A stretch of 6,368 nucleotides of DNA from NCBI GenBank assembly GCA_040005915.1, contig JBDTYA010000289.1:1-6368 (forward strand), given 5' to 3'. The position numbers and the translations under genes are program-made. How positions within the stretch are numbered: position 1 is the first letter of the stretch; every line of letters begins with the position of its first letter. The stretch is from JAENVT01 sp040005915 (lineage in GTDB: Bacteria; Actinomycetota; Acidimicrobiia; Acidimicrobiales; Ilumatobacteraceae). The notes under the pieces are model-generated. The model made no database searches, was not told the origin of the DNA, and worked only from the letters and a program-made list of their open reading frames with translations. Of the stretch, positions 6,018 through 6,368 are shown piece after piece.

Positions 6018-6368
6018 GTGCATTATCAATCCCTTGACTCTGCGGACGACGCAGTGCGCAACGACAACCAGGCACCCTCGCGACAGCTTTCGCCGGACGC
6101 CGAGGGGGATCGAGCAGCGGTCGCGCCGATCGACCAGGCAGAGCCGAAGTCAACCGGAGCCGCCAAGATCAAGAAGCCGCTGTTCAGCATCGGCAAGACC
6201 ATCAAGCCGGGGGTCGTGATGGCGTTCTCACGTCAGCTGTCGTCGTTCCTCGAGGCCGGCATCCCAGTGCTCGACGCGCTCGAGATCGTCGCCACCCAGA
6301 CCGGTTCGCCACCGATGCGCATCGTCATCAACGACATTCGCTCCTCGATCCATCGTGGGACCAGCTTC
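6018..6368 (+). CDS. pilC: PilC/GspF-type inner-membrane platform protein (partial, N-terminal 117 residues)
   Basis: The frame from GTG 6018 runs to the right edge (117 codons, no stop). Residues 68-117 (MAFSRQLSSFLEAGIPVLDA and on through ATQTGSPPMRIVINDIRSSI) match the start of the first GspF domain: FSRQLxxxLxAGIPxLxALEIVxxQTxxPxxxxxxxxIxxxIxxGxSF is the family signature. PilC/GspF proteins are polytopic membrane proteins that couple the PilB ATPase to pilin polymerisation; the membrane helices lie beyond the window. Residues 1-50 are hydrophilic and rich in Asp, Ala, Pro and Gln, followed by a basic stretch (KIKK, 50-53). This differs from the usual short folded N-terminal segment of the family. 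The start has GGAAAGG seven bases upstream. The gene is divergent from pilB, with which its product should work. Confidence 0.88.
   Translation, partial: MHYQSLDSADDAVRNDNQAPSRQLSPDAEGDRAAVAPIDQAEPKSTGAAKIKKPLFSIGKTIKPGVVMAFSRQLSSFLEAGIPVLDALEIVATQTGSPPMRIVINDIRSSIHRGTSF

Noticed and set aside
5775..6029. 84-codon minus-strand open frame in the pilus intergenic region
   Set aside because: TTG start that overlaps the pilC start region, atypical codon use and no family pattern. A small real gene cannot be excluded but is not supported.

Overview
The window is GC-rich chromosomal DNA, roughly two-thirds G+C in the coding parts, with frequent GTG starts. It looks like an actinobacterium. The combination of a PilB/PilC type IV pilus pair with proline-rich, single-pass membrane proteins carrying DUF4352-like domains would fit Acidimicrobiia (for example Ilumatobacter relatives), but that placement is an inference from style, not from a marker gene. 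I see no rRNA or tRNA gene, CRISPR array, insertion sequence or prophage gene.

Left part (1-2260, all minus strand). A beta-lactamase-fold serine hydrolase (785-2260) is followed by a small PhnB-type VOC protein (310-720) and the first 58 codons of a RimJ/RimL-type GNAT acetyltransferase (1-175), which runs off the left edge. Gaps of 64 and 134 bp with weak hairpins allow a loose operon but do not prove one. Nothing in the sequence ties the three activities into one pathway.

Middle (2261-3848). A 161-bp divergent gap separates the hydrolase from a plus-strand membrane-anchored protein of 444 residues (2422-3756). Its exported part consists of two copies of a DUF4352-like domain, each with a cysteine pair at identical spacing. 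This gene converges on the pilB gene. Two adjacent hairpins, one of 21 paired positions, fill the 92-bp gap and probably end transcription from both sides.

Right part (3849-6368). A complete PilB/GspE-type ATPase gene (3849-5600, minus) with an N-terminal MshEN-like c-di-GMP-binding module lies back to back with the 5' end of a PilC/GspF-type platform protein gene (6018 to the right edge, plus). They are separated by a 417-bp non-coding, visibly less GC-rich interval with several short repeats. Together they are the motor ATPase and inner-membrane platform of a type IV pilus or related type II secretion-like machine.

Most of the window is recognisable biology. The points most worth a second look are the variant MshEN motifs, the divergent pilB/pilC promoter region with its direct repeats, the tandem two-cysteine DUF4352 protein, and the long hairpin between the convergent genes.
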